Assembly: GCA_013822735.1 (NCBI GenBank)
Contig: PNKZ01000016.1
Span: 62,001-126,000, forward strand
Source: Pirellula sp.
GTDB lineage: Bacteria > Planctomycetota > Planctomycetia > Pirellulales > PNKZ01
Reading direction: 5' to 3'
Length of the DNA stretch: 64,000 nucleotides
Below, piece by piece: positions 9,961 to 19,249 of the stretch. Below the pieces are notes generated by a model. The model was not told the origin of the DNA, did not search any database, and saw nothing but the letters and a program-made list of their open reading frames with translations. How positions within the stretch are numbered: position 1 is the first letter of the stretch; each line of letters begins with the position of its first letter. Made by a program: the position numbers and the translations under genes.

Positions 9961-10001
9961 CTCGCCGCTGGAGCAACGGCGTCGCGGCGTAAGATACGGA
10001 G

Positions 10002-10694
10002 CTAGAGGATGTCGCGCGGTTCGGCGTTCATGGCTTTCAGCGCTTCGCAATACTTCACGCCGCAGGTCTTGCCGCGGTAGAGCGCGATCGCTTCCTTGGT
10101 CGCTTGCGCGGGTTCGGGCTTTTGCGGGTCGTATGCTTCGCCGCGGACCAGGGCCATGAAGCGGCCGAGCCATTCCGAGGCCCGGGGCCATTCGGGCGAG
10201 ATGTCGACGAAGGTGTCGGGCTCGAAGCCGATCGTGTGGCGCGGGCCGTTGTCGTACAGGTAAATCCGCCGCGGCGGTCGATACTTCGGAGCGTCGACCA
10301 GCGCGGCGCAGTTGCGAAGCGCGATGCCGCTGAGTTGCGACGCCGTGACATGGTCGTCGTGATGATCGTGCCGCCAGAGCATGAGCGCGACATCAGGCTG
10401 AAGATCGGCGATCCCTTGCGCGACGGCCCGTTTCGTCTCGTCGTTCACGTCGAAGCGATGCGATTTGAAGTTTAGATATCGCATCTCGACGCCGAACAGA
10501 CGGCTGATTTCCGTGGTGCCGGTGAGCAGCTCCTGGTGACGATCGCCGATCGGCGGCCAATTCGAGTAGTCGCCGATGAGCGTGAGAATGACCACGCGAT
10601 AGTGCTTCGCGATCGCCTGCAGCATGATGCCGGGCACGCCGAAGACGCAGTCGTCGTAATGGGCGCCGATCGCAAGCAGCGTCTTAGTCGACAT
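10002..10694 (-). CDS. PIG-L family (LmbE-like) N-deacetylase
   Basis: The start [10 protein letters not shown] at 10694 lies two bases after the stop codon of the upstream zinc-ribbon gene, which implies translational coupling. The 230-residue protein carries the PIG-L zinc site: AHYDD near the N-terminus (family motif AHPDD) and HDHHDDH further on (family HxxDH). The family removes acetyl groups from N-acetylglucosamine-containing or similar substrates; here the substrate is unknown. The longer reading frame that begins at 10898 overlaps the upstream gene and adds only Arg-rich, out-of-character sequence, so it was rejected as the start. Confidence 0.88.
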   Translation of the reverse strand: MSTKTLLAIGAHYDDCVFGVPGIMLQAIAKHYRVVILTLIGDYSNWPPIGDRHQELLTGTTEISRLFGVEMRYLNFKSHRFDVNDETKRAVAQGIADLQPDVALMLWRHDHHDDHVTASQLSGIALRNCAALVDAPKYRPPRRIYLYDNGPRHTIGFEPDTFVDISPEWPRASEWLGRFMALVRGEAYDPQKPEPAQATKEAIALYRGKTCGVKYCEALKAMNAEPRDIL

Positions 10695-10696
10695 GG

Positions 10697-12631
10697 TTAC
10701 GGGCTCTTGGGGGGCGTGGCAGTCGGCTTCGGAGCCGTCGAGGAAGCGCTCGGGCGCGCGGCGGGAGGGGCGGATGCGGCCGTCGTATCGACGAGAAACT
10801 GTTCGATGCGCCGATGACCGCTCTGGTGCTGCCGGACGAAAGCTCTGCCGGATGCGGCGTCGAAAATGAGTACGCCGCTGCCGCCGGTCTCCAGCCATCC
10901 GGCCGCTGCCGTTTGCGCCTTGAGACGCGCGATGAGCGGTTCGGGCCGCGCGCCGTCGACGAGCAGCGGTCGCAGATCATAGACTTCCAAGTATGCGCGG
11001 CTGCGCATGGCGTCTTGCGTCGTGATCTCGAACGTGGCTGCGTCGATGATGCGCCACGCCCAGCCTCGCGGTTCGCAGAGTGCCGTGAGCACTTGCGCCA
11101 GCGGGTGTTTGTCGGCGGCAATACCGACCGGCGTCGTGCCCGACGCGCCTTGTTCGGCCAAGGCGACGGCGTCGATCGTCAACGTCACGTCGGCCAGGGC
11201 CTCGAGTCGCGCGAGTACGACCGACAACGGCACGGCCGGACGAAAGTTCATGGAGATCGGGGTGCCGAGCTTCGTGCCCGCCAGGCCGAAGGCGGACGCC
11301 GACGTCGTCTGTGAACTCTGCGCGCTCTTGCCGCGCGCCAACCGTAAACGGTCGAGCAGCGCCGCGATTTCAAGTTGCACGCGCGGCGATTGCGTGACGG
11401 TCAGCGCGCTATCGGCGGCAAGCACATTGCCGACGCCCCCTGCACGCGTCCACGTTTCCGGCTCGACGAGTGACTGCACCATTTCCGCCAGCGCGGCGGT
11501 TTGCGCGGCGTCGCCGCCGATGAGATCGCCGACGGCGTACTCCGCCTGCACGGGCGTCGGCGTCGGGACGCTTCCTTGAATCGTGAGCACGTTGCCGCGC
11601 GCCGCCCACAAAAGCTTCTTCGGGGCCAGCAGTTGTTCGAGCAAGTCGCGCAGCGTCCCCTCCGTGGTCGCTGCGTCGACCTTCTCTTTCAAGCCGGCAT
11701 CGGCGGGCGTCAGCGTGTCCCAATTAACGTCGAGCGCAAGGCCGGCCAACTGGGCGACGATCTCCAACGCATCGCGCCGTGAAGTTTGCACGAAACGCAG
11801 ACCGGCGGCCGGCTGCTGCAGCTTGGCCGAACTATCGGCAAGCGCCGGAGGAGCGCCCGTGGCGCTCGGCGTCGGCTTGGTCGCCATCGGCGGATTCGGA
11901 ATGGGTGGCTTCGGATCGGAGGTTGCTGCGACGGCCGTCGACAGAGGCATGGTGGGCGTCGCCGCCGGTCGAGAAGTGCCCGAAGCGGCGACTGCCGTGC
12001 CGGCGGTGGCGCTCGGCGTGCCGGCCAACGCGAGGATCGACGGTCGGGACGACGTCGCGCTTGCAACGGCAATTGACGTTCCCGCGCCAGCAGGCTTCGT
12101 GACGGCCGTACTCTTCGCAAGGGCGGTAGTGCTCGGCGTCGACGATACGATCTTGCGCGACGTTGCCGAAGTGGTCGCGGTCGGCGCAGCTTCGGTCAGA
12201 GGTTCGGCGTCCTTGTCCGTTTCGCCCAGCGTCGACCAAAGCCCAGACGCCACGACCAGCGCGGCTGCGGCGCCGCCGATCAGCAGTATCCGCCGCCGCA
12301 TTCGTTGCTCGTGCGGCGATACGAGCGACGGCATGCCGATCTCGTCGGCGACCGGTTCGGCGATATATGTCGGCGGGGTCGTCGCGTTGCCGGCTTCCGC
12401 GGCGGGCTTCGGTGCTTCATTCTGGGCGGGAGTGGGACGCGTCGGACTATTCGTAGTTGCGGGCTCGTGCTTCGTCGGCGCCGTTTCTACCGGAGGTTTC
12501 CAACCTTCCGGCGCGATGATCTGCACCATGCCGCCGCACCGCGGGCAGGCCAGAATCTGCCCGATGGCCGAGACGTGCCGAACCTTGATCTTCGCTCGGC
12601 ACGTGATGCACGGGACGGTAAACAGTTCCAC
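10697..12631 (-). CDS. Zinc-ribbon membrane protein with secretin-like (STN) modules
   Basis: The 644-residue product starts with a four-cysteine zinc ribbon (C8, C11, C29, C32; PCITC and CPRCGG). One transmembrane helix follows (about 100-122, [17 protein letters not shown]), then a long Thr/Ala/Ser/Pro-rich stretch. Two modules then resemble the short secretin/TonB N-terminal (STN) fold: one at about 280-355 ([19 protein letters not shown] ... LTIQG) and one near 470-555 ([19 protein letters not shown] ... FEITTQ). The cytoplasmic zinc ribbon with a periplasmic STN part is an unusual combination. The gene lies 56 bp after the pseudokinase gene, which has the same type of C-terminal module, and directly before the PIG-L gene. 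Confidence 0.7.
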   Translation of the reverse strand: MELFTVPCITCRAKIKVRHVSAIGQILACPRCGGMVQIIAPEGWKPPVETAPTKHEPATTNSPTRPTPAQNEAPKPAAEAGNATTPPTYIAEPVADEIGMPSLVSPHEQRMRRRILLIGGAAAALVVASGLWSTLGETDKDAEPLTEAAPTATTSATSRKIVSSTPSTTALAKSTAVTKPAGAGTSIAVASATSSRPSILALAGTPSATAGTAVAASGTSRPAATPTMPLSTAVAATSDPKPPIPNPPMATKPTPSATGAPPALADSSAKLQQPAAGLRFVQTSRRDALEIVAQLAGLALDVNWDTLTPADAGLKEKVDAATTEGTLRDLLEQLLAPKKLLWAARGNVLTIQGSVPTPTPVQAEYAVGDLIGGDAAQTAALAEMVQSLVEPETWTRAGGVGNVLAADSALTVTQSPRVQLEIAALLDRLRLARGKSAQSSQTTSASAFGLAGTKLGTPISMNFRPAVPLSVVLARLEALADVTLTIDAVALAEQGASGTTPVGIAADKHPLAQVLTALCEPRGWAWRIIDAATFEITTQDAMRSRAYLEVYDLRPLLVDGARPEPLIARLKAQTAAAGWLETGGSGVLIFDAASGRAFVRQHQSGHRRIEQFLVDTTAASAPPAARPSASSTAPKPTATPPKSP

Positions 12632-12687
12632 GACGCTCGAATTCTCCGCGGCGAACGAATCGAAGTTTGCGAACCGACGGGGAAACC

Positions 12688-15600
12688 CTACTTCTTTTTC
12701 GGGTCGGGCGCCTTCTCGAATTCCGGCAAAAGCTTTTCGTTTCTCGAAGCCGCACCGACGCGCGTCGCGATGAAGATTATTTCTTCTTCGCCGGGATTAC
12801 GCGGCTTCACGATGTATACGAGGCGTCCGTCCTTGTCGGCCTTGAGCAGAATCGTTTGGAGCAACTTGTCGACCGTTTGCTCCGGCTCCATTAGCCCCAT
12901 CGATTGGTTCTTAGTGATGCCTGCGGTCAGGAAGTCGGGCCCCACCATTTCGATCGGTATGCCGATCTCCGTGCTGACGATGTCGAGCACCTTGTTCAAA
13001 TCGTTACGATCGAACGACAGTGCCATCTTCTTTGTGCGCAACATGTCGAGTACGCCCTGTTTCGTAGGAGCCGCCGGCGCGGCAGGCCCGCCGGTCGCCG
13101 CAACCATTCCGGCGCCGGGCGTTTCGAGCAAGCATAGATGCGCACCCAGCACGAGGTTGTGCGCCGCCACGGCCGGCAAATAGCCGCGCAACACAAACTG
13201 TCGATCGCCGGTACCGACGCGCACGTGATTGTCGGCGAATTTCACCATGCCGGGAAACTTCGCGAGCATCCGGCGACTGTACGGCGAGAAGTTTAGGCTG
13301 AAGACGTAATCTTCCATGCGGCGCGGAATCTCTTTCACGCGCGCGAGCAGAGGATCGGCCAAGGCTTCGGCGTAAGCGGTCGCCGCCGGATTATGAATCC
13401 GCACTTCGTAGAAGAACGTGTCTCCTAGGTGTGCGCTCATGGCCACGGCCTTCGGCGGTTGCGCCGGCTCGGTTCCGCCCATTCCCGCCGCGGGCGGTTC
13501 CCCCTCTCCTTCGGCCGTCGGCATCGGCGGCAGGCCGACGCCCGTATAAAGCCAATTGATCGCAGGCAAGAGCTTCGTGCCGGAGCCGCTCACTAAGCTG
13601 CGCCCGCCCGATTCCAGAAAGTAAGGAGCGTAAAGCAAGTTGAAATGGCGATCGGCGTCGCTCGTCTGCATGACGAGATACTCGAGCTCCGGCCGAAGTT
13701 GCGGCGCGGAGCCTTGATACTTCAGTAGGTTCGGCATTTCTTCCTTTGGAACGACGACGAGAACCTTCCCTCCTTCAGTCTTGGGCAAGTAATAGGCCTC
13801 GGCTCCCTTCGCATAGAAGTCGACGTCGCCGCTTTTCTCAATCGCCGGGTTCCCCCACGCCTTCACAAGATCCGCCTCGGGTGCGGCATCCTTCATGCGC
13901 ACGACGTACGCATAGCGCACGGCGTCGGCGCTGGCGCCGTCGAGAATGCCGACGAGCAGTTGGTCGATCTTGTCGTTCGTCACGCCGGAGATGGTCGGCA
14001 GCGTCGTCTTGAGCCATTCGCCGATCGGGCCGAGCACCTTGGCATCGGCCAAATGTTCAAACTCCGGCTGCTTCACCAACTCGGCCGGACGCAGAGCGAT
14101 GATCATTTGCACGCCGGGCACCATGTGCGCCAGGTTCAGCGGTTTGCCTGCGGTCGGCGAATCGTACATCGGCTCTACGCCGATGGCGCCGATTTCATCG
14201 CGCTTCGGGTACAGCGTTTTTGCCGGCGCGGCCGCAACCGTGGCCGTCGGCTTGGCCGTGGCCGTTGCGACCGGCTTGGTCGCCGTCGCCGTGGCAATCG
14301 CTGTAGCCGGCTTTTCGGCCGTTTCCGGCGGGTTGATAAACTCCATGATCTTGCCGCGGAACACAACGCCCACGACGACCAGAATTCCCAGCACGACCAC
14401 CAGGCCGATTAGGTTGCGCATCGACTGTTCTTTGCGCTTCCTAATTCGTTCCGCCATGATGCTCGTTTGCGGTGCGGCTCCCAGGTTCGGCCCTGCCGGC
14501 GCGCGCATGCCGGCCGCGGGTGCTGCGGCTCCATACGGTGCGGCCGGTTGCATGCTCGGCCCCGCCGACATGGCCGGCTGCATGCCCGGGTGTTGTGCAT
14601 AGCCGCCGCCGGCCATCGGTCCTTGTTGTGCCATGTGCGCGGTTTGCGGCATGCCCAAGCCGGACGAACCGGGAGAGCCCATCGGGCCCTGATTCATCGG
14701 ACCTGGGCTCGTCGGGCCGGCGCCCGCTTGAAGCACGTTCATGAGCCAGCCGTCGTAGGCCATGGAAGCGCGCGTCGGCGCGGCAGGTTGCGACTGCGCT
14801 TCGATAATCGACATGAATGGCAGCAGCTTCTCGATGACGCTCGTCATCTGCTGGTAGCGCATGTCGGGCTTCTTCTGCATCATGTACGAAACAAGCTTCG
14901 CGAGTTCCGGCGGAACCTTCGGATTGAGCTTCTCGATCGGCGTGGGAGCGGCTTTGAGATGCCCTTCGAGCTTGGCTTTCAGACTGTCGCCCGGGAACGG
15001 CGGCTTGTTCGTGAGCATCTGATACAGGCTGCAGCCGAGCTGGTAGATATCGCTCCGCGCATCGGGAGCCCCGCCGGCGATGAGCTCAGGCGCAATGTAA
15101 TCGGCCTCGACCGGCGGCTTCTCGCCCGCGTTGGCCAGCAGCTTGCGCCAATCAAGCGGCGGGGCCAGCGGATCGCGCGACAGCGGGAACTGCAGCATCT
15201 TCACGGTGCCCGACGAATCGACCCAAATGTTTTGCGGGCGCACGTCGCCGTGCGCCATCTGCATGCCGTGCAACCGTGCCAAGCCCAGCGCCGCTTGGCG
15301 CGTGACGCGGCAGGCCTCGCCGGCTTTCATCGCGCCTTGCTGTTGCAAAATGCGTTCGATGCGTTTGCCGAGCAGGTCTTCCAGCACAAAGAACTTGAAG
15401 GCCCCGAGATCGACGAGGTGGTAACAGCGCAGCAGGTGCGGAAATCCGGCGCTGGAGCGCGAGACGATCATGGCGCGTTGCGCAAGATACGCGACCGTTT
15501 CCGGCGAGGCGGCTTGTTCGCCCGTGAGGAATTGCAAACAGACGCGATGCATGGTCGCAACGTGCACGGCGCGGAAGATTCCGGCCAGTCGTCCCGATTC

Positions 15601-15840
15601 GATCCGCTCGTAGATGCGATAGTCGCCGTAGACGAACGGCCCTGCCCGCCCGGCCAGGAGGATCGACGCTTGGTACTTGCTGATGACGTTCGCGGCGACC
15701 AGGTACTCGGCCAGCGTTTGCGCATCGCCCCCCTGTGGTTGCTGCTGAAGCCAGGCCGCATGGTGCATATGGCATTCTTCGAGCGTCAAAAGCTGGGCCT
15801 CGACGACCAAACGCCAAAACGATTCGACGGGGAAAGACAT
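12688..15840 (-). CDS. Membrane-anchored predicted pseudokinase with STN-like C-terminus
   Basis: The start MSFPVESFWR at 15840 gives 1050 residues with the small N-terminal domain typical of planctomycete Ser/Thr kinases. A kinase fold spans about 73-342. Several catalytic positions are changed: the ATP-binding Lys is Gln (VCLQFL, Q103), the Gly-rich loop is degenerate (ESGRLAGIF) and DFG reads QFP (217-219). HGDVRPQN (197-204) and APEL (250-253) remain. A Met/Gly/Pro-rich linker, a transmembrane helix (about 476-494) and a long extracytoplasmic part follow. Near the C-terminus, KMALSFDRNDLNKVLDIV ... GRLVYIVKP resembles an STN module. The protein is likely a signalling or scaffold protein rather than an active kinase. 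It heads the minus-strand set with the zinc-ribbon and PIG-L genes. Confidence 0.8.
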   Translation of the reverse strand: MSFPVESFWRLVVEAQLLTLEECHMHHAAWLQQQPQGGDAQTLAEYLVAANVISKYQASILLAGRAGPFVYGDYRIYERIESGRLAGIFRAVHVATMHRVCLQFLTGEQAASPETVAYLAQRAMIVSRSSAGFPHLLRCYHLVDLGAFKFFVLEDLLGKRIERILQQQGAMKAGEACRVTRQAALGLARLHGMQMAHGDVRPQNIWVDSSGTVKMLQFPLSRDPLAPPLDWRKLLANAGEKPPVEADYIAPELIAGGAPDARSDIYQLGCSLYQMLTNKPPFPGDSLKAKLEGHLKAAPTPIEKLNPKVPPELAKLVSYMMQKKPDMRYQQMTSVIEKLLPFMSIIEAQSQPAAPTRASMAYDGWLMNVLQAGAGPTSPGPMNQGPMGSPGSSGLGMPQTAHMAQQGPMAGGGYAQHPGMQPAMSAGPSMQPAAPYGAAAPAAGMRAPAGPNLGAAPQTSIMAERIRKRKEQSMRNLIGLVVVLGILVVVGVVFRGKIMEFINPPETAEKPATAIATATATKPVATATAKPTATVAAAPAKTLYPKRDEIGAIGVEPMYDSPTAGKPLNLAHMVPGVQMIIALRPAELVKQPEFEHLADAKVLGPIGEWLKTTLPTISGVTNDKIDQLLVGILDGASADAVRYAYVVRMKDAAPEADLVKAWGNPAIEKSGDVDFYAKGAEAYYLPKTEGGKVLVVVPKEEMPNLLKYQGSAPQLRPELEYLVMQTSDADRHFNLLYAPYFLESGGRSLVSGSGTKLLPAINWLYTGVGLPPMPTAEGEGEPPAAGMGGTEPAQPPKAVAMSAHLGDTFFYEVRIHNPAATAYAEALADPLLARVKEIPRRMEDYVFSLNFSPYSRRMLAKFPGMVKFADNHVRVGTGDRQFVLRGYLPAVAAHNLVLGAHLCLLETPGAGMVAATGGPAAPAAPTKQGVLDMLRTKKMALSFDRNDLNKVLDIVSTEIGIPIEMVGPDFLTAGITKNQSMGLMEPEQTVDKLLQTILLKADKDGRLVYIVKPRNPGEEEIIFIATRVGAASRNEKLLPEFEKAPDPKKK

Positions 15841-16255
15841 GAGTCCGTGCGGGGTTCTTGCGACCGCCCGCTTCCTAGGATTGCTCGTGCGATAACTAAT
15901 CTGCGGGGGAGGCGAGAGGCAAACAGGCCCCGCAGCATTCAAACCTTTATATTACCTTGCTTTGCGATTCGTGGCCGGCAGACGCTAAGGAAATTGAATG
16001 CCCTCGGCCGAATGAGGTGAAAACTCCTTGAGGTTCCGGTTTGCTCCAGACTCGGGGACCGGTCCGGAACATAGACGCCGCGGCTCTAAGTTGCGTTCCA
16101 GACTTTATTTCCGACGCTGCCTGGATCGGCCTCCAACTCGACGTCTCGGGTTGCAGTTCGTTGCCGAAGGCCCGTATTATTGCCCCGGGCCGTGTGCGTC
16201 GTCGCCCGGGCGGGGCGTTGTAGCGTTTCGCACCAAACGGCGCTCCAAGTCGTAA
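15841..16255. other. Divergent intergenic region, nothing recognised
   Basis: These 415 bases separate the divergent pseudokinase and glutamate dehydrogenase genes and must hold both promoters. The short open frames within it have no recognisable product, and I see no strong repeat or RNA structure. Confidence 0.5.
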
Positions 16256-17542
16256 ATGAGCATATCCGACCGAGAGTCTACACCCAGTTTGCCGGAGATC
16301 GCCGCCATGGACGCCCTGAAGTCGATGCAGTTGTACTTTAATCGCGCCGCCGACCGGCTCGATCTGCCCGAATCGATCCGCAAGATGTTGCTCACTTCCA
16401 AGCGCGAAGTGCAGGTGCAGGTACCGATCATTCGCGACAACGGCGAACTGGAGACTTTCGTCGGCTACCGCGTGCAGCACGACAACTCGCGCGGCCCAAT
16501 GAAGGGGGGCTTTCGCTACCACCCGGAAGTCGATCTCGACGAAGTCCGCGCGCTGGCGGCCCTGATGACTTGGAAAACGGCGGTGGTCAACCTGCCGTAC
16601 GGCGGAGCCAAGGGGGGCTTGGCGATCGATCCCAAGACCTTCAGCCCGCGCGAATTGGAAACGATCACGCGCAAATTCATCGACGGCATCCACGACATCT
16701 TCGGCCCCGACATCGACATTCCCGCGCCCGACATGGGGACCAACGATAAGGTCATGGCGTGGATCATGAATCAATACGGCAAGTACCACGGCTTCTCGCC
16801 GGCCTGCGTCACCGGCAAACCGGTCGACATGCACGGCCTGCCGGGACGCGAAGAAGCGACCGGCCGCGGCGTGGCGATCATCGCGCTCAAGGTGCTTAGC
16901 CGATTGAACCGCAAACCGCAGCAAACACGCATCGCGATCCAGGGCTTCGGCAACGTCGGTACGTTTGCGGCGAAGTTCTTGCATGAATCGGAATGCAAGA
17001 TCGTGGCCATCAGCGACGTGAGCGGCGGCTACTTCAAGTCTGACGGAATCGACATTCCCGCGGCGCTGCGCTACGCGATGGAGCATCGTGGTTCGCTCGA
17101 AGGTATCTCGGGATGCGAGAAGATTTCCAATGCGGAACTGCTCACGCTCGATTGCGACATGCTCATTCCGGCGGCGCTCGGCGGCGTGATTACGAAAGAG
17201 ATTGCCCCGAAGATCAAAGCGCCGTTTATTGTGGAAGCGGCCAATGCGCCGACCAACGTTGACGCCGACGACCTGCTCTTTGAGCGCGGCATTTTCGTCG
17301 TGCCGGACATTCTCGCGAACGCCGGGGGCGTGACGGCAAGCTACTTCGAATGGGTTCAGAACCGCCAACACTATTCGTGGGGCCTCAACCGCTGCCGCCA
17401 AGAGCTCGACCACATCATGGGGGACGCTTTCCAGCAGGTGTGGGACCTCGGCAAGGAGCACAAAGCGAGCCTTCGCACGGCCGCCTACATGCTCGGCATC
17501 GGTAGAGTGCGCAAAGCCGCGGCGCTGGCGGGCATCGCGTAG
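16256..17542 (+). CDS. gdhA: Glutamate dehydrogenase (Glu/Leu/Phe/Val dehydrogenase family)
   Basis: This cytoplasmic enzyme interconverts glutamate with 2-oxoglutarate and ammonia. The 428-residue length matches the hexameric family. Visible signatures are the substrate-binding stretch RGPMKGGFRYHP, the catalytic-lysine motif YGGAKGG, PAPDMGTND with the catalytic Asp, and the nucleotide-binding IQGFGNVGTFAA. The start ATG at 16256 is used; an internal ATG at 16307 (MDALKSM) is also possible. It stands alone, followed by a long palindromic intergenic region that may end transcription. The exact amino acid substrate within the family cannot be fixed from sequence alone. Confidence 0.93.
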   Translation: MSISDRESTPSLPEIAAMDALKSMQLYFNRAADRLDLPESIRKMLLTSKREVQVQVPIIRDNGELETFVGYRVQHDNSRGPMKGGFRYHPEVDLDEVRALAALMTWKTAVVNLPYGGAKGGLAIDPKTFSPRELETITRKFIDGIHDIFGPDIDIPAPDMGTNDKVMAWIMNQYGKYHGFSPACVTGKPVDMHGLPGREEATGRGVAIIALKVLSRLNRKPQQTRIAIQGFGNVGTFAAKFLHESECKIVAISDVSGGYFKSDGIDIPAALRYAMEHRGSLEGISGCEKISNAELLTLDCDMLIPAALGGVITKEIAPKIKAPFIVEAANAPTNVDADDLLFERGIFVVPDILANAGGVTASYFEWVQNRQHYSWGLNRCRQELDHIMGDAFQQVWDLGKEHKASLRTAAYMLGIGRVRKAAALAGIA

Positions 17543-17559
17543 CCGTCGCCGTCGTGCGG

Positions 17560-17761
17560 CGACTTACGTCGAAATGCGGAGTCGCGCTTTCCAGCAGTTA
17601 CGTCGACATCCGCATGAGTGCTGCGCAGATAACTCCCGCTATCTGCGCTCCCCTTGTGGGTTTTGGGGTTGTGCGCAGATAACTCGACTTATCTGCGCAA
17701 GGGGCATTTTGCCGCCGACGTAAGTGCCAAAACTTAATTCGCGACTCGTCGACGTAAGTCG
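17560..17761. repeat. Nested multi-arm palindrome
   Basis: An outer 13-bp inverted pair (CGACTTACGTCGA at 17560-17572 and its complement at 17749-17761) and an inner pair (TTACGTCG at 17598 and CGACGTAA near 17716) enclose two perfect hairpins. Hairpin one has GCGCAGATA at 17623-17631 and TATCTGCGC at 17640-17648. Hairpin two has TGCGCAGATAA at 17672-17682 and its complement at 17689-17699. The element fills the gap after glutamate dehydrogenase and could fold as a multi-arm structure. No gene is seen in 17543-17966. Confidence 0.85.
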
Positions 17762-17883
17762 GAATACGAGCAGCGAAAAGCAGCACACAAGCCAAATTGC
17801 CAAAGAGCAACTTGGCAAGATAGAGCCATCGGAGAGCGATCTCAAGGCAACTTTTGGCCGGCCTAGAAATTGCCGAGTCGTCT

Positions 17884-17966
17884 GAAGTTATGAATTATGA
17901 ATTTGAGTTATGACGGACGCTCAATTGCCGTGGTTCGGAACTCACAATTCATAACTCGTAACTTCC
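17884..17966. repeat. AT-rich 7-nt word repeat forming an inverted repeat
   Basis: The left arm (17884-17909) consists of degenerate heptads of the type GTTATGA/ATTATGA. The right arm (17940-17966) is the approximate reverse complement, with a few mismatches over about 26 bp. The AT-rich composition stands out from the surrounding GC-rich genes. It abuts the stop codon of the downstream minus-strand gene and could act in termination. Confidence 0.75.
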
Positions 17967-19013
17967 CTAAGTCTTCGACCAACTCCAATCGCTCCAATCA
18001 AACGGCAGCGAGACCGGAATCTTCAGACGGTCTTGGCGTTTGACGATCGACTTGTTGAGCTTCTCGACGATCTTCGGCTCGTGCTTGTCGAGTTGATCCG
18101 CCAGCGGGTTGGTGAGAATGTCGCCGAGTTCTTGCACCAACGGGCCGGCCGCCAGGCTGATGCGGCGCAGATCAAACTCCACCAGCTTCATGTCGACGGC
18201 CGTGACGCGCGGCATGAACTTGAGATACCGCGTGCCGTTTTCAACGGTGTACTCGTACTGCACTTCGCCGGCCAACCGCATTTCGACGCTCGCATCTGCG
18301 TCGGTGCTGAAGTTTACGAGCTTGATGCCGGAGCGCCAGCGTTCGACGCGGGCCGTTACTTTTAACGGAGCAAACACGACGACTTGAAACGTTACGCCGT
18401 TCCGTCCCGCGCCGCGCGCGTCGACGATTTGGAACCGGAGATTCCTCTGCGGATCGACCGGCACGACGACCAATTGCTTCCAGAGTCCGTGATTGACCGG
18501 CTTGGTGGTCGTTTCCACGCGGAGCCGCAAGCCGTCGAGCTTCGGCTTGAATTGCGAAAGGCGCTCGCGTTGCTCTCCCCAATCGTCGTTCTTTTCGATC
18601 CGTTCCGGGATCGATTCGACGAGGATGGCCCGTACCGTTTGGGAGAGCGCCGCCATGGTTGCGGGACTCATCGAGGCTTCCGGCGTCGCGGCGGTCGTGG
18701 GGGGGAGCGGAGTGGAAGGGAGCGCTACGGCGGTGTTCGTCGCAAGTTCGGTCGTCACCGTTGCCGGAGGCGGCGGAAGTTGGAGAACCGGGCGCGCCGG
18801 AGCAGCGCTAACGGGGGCCCCGTTCACAGGTGCGGCCAGTACCGGGCCGGCGCCGCCCGGAGCTGCGATGATCGTCGAGCCTTGCGGCGTCACGGGGAGC
18901 GCCATAATGTCGATCGGCACGGGCTGCTGGCCCGCGGCTTGGCCGCCGGCGACAAGTACGAGCATCGCGGCGAGTCGGGCGTTACGGCGGCAAAAGCAGA
19001 AAGTCGAGCGCAT
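17967..19013 (-). CDS. Exported protein of unknown function
   Basis: The start MRSTFCFCRR at 19013 begins a signal peptide (LAAMLVLVAGGQAAGQ), giving 348 residues; a longer frame to 19103 adds nothing signal-like. After a Pro/Ala/Thr-rich segment (about 25-115) the protein becomes a beta-rich domain with many charged residues (RVETTTKPVNHGLWKQLV and EVQYEYTVENGTRYLKF). A helical tail with PLVQELGDILTNPLADQL ends the protein. I do not recognise the family. It is probably periplasmic or envelope-bound. The gene is divergent from the exported protein at 19250. Confidence 0.7.
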   Translation of the reverse strand: MRSTFCFCRRNARLAAMLVLVAGGQAAGQQPVPIDIMALPVTPQGSTIIAAPGGAGPVLAAPVNGAPVSAAPARPVLQLPPPPATVTTELATNTAVALPSTPLPPTTAATPEASMSPATMAALSQTVRAILVESIPERIEKNDDWGEQRERLSQFKPKLDGLRLRVETTTKPVNHGLWKQLVVVPVDPQRNLRFQIVDARGAGRNGVTFQVVVFAPLKVTARVERWRSGIKLVNFSTDADASVEMRLAGEVQYEYTVENGTRYLKFMPRVTAVDMKLVEFDLRRISLAAGPLVQELGDILTNPLADQLDKHEPKIVEKLNKSIVKRQDRLKIPVSLPFDWSDWSWSKT

Positions 19014-19249
19014 GGATTCCGGGCTTTCGCCGAGTAGGTCGGTCGCGCAGATCGATTCACTCTCTCGGATATCGAGCGGCGGAGGCCGGTTGCCGGCGAC
19101 CACCGGAAAATTTGCGGAGCGTAACGATTATTACGCCGCGCGGCGCCACAAGTTCGTGCCTCGGCCACGCGCCGCATTTATACTACGCCGATCCCCCGGG
19201 ACGGTTCCGCCGGCATTGCCCTCGCCTTTTGCTCAGAGTTAGTCCTCGC

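Noticed and set aside
14467-16020. 517-codon plus-strand frame antisense to the pseudokinase
   Set aside because: Arg/His/Leu-rich shadow sequence; the minus-strand kinase-like protein explains the DNA.
15947-17461. 504-codon minus-strand frame antisense to glutamate dehydrogenase
   Set aside because: Shadow of a highly conserved gene with no domain of its own.
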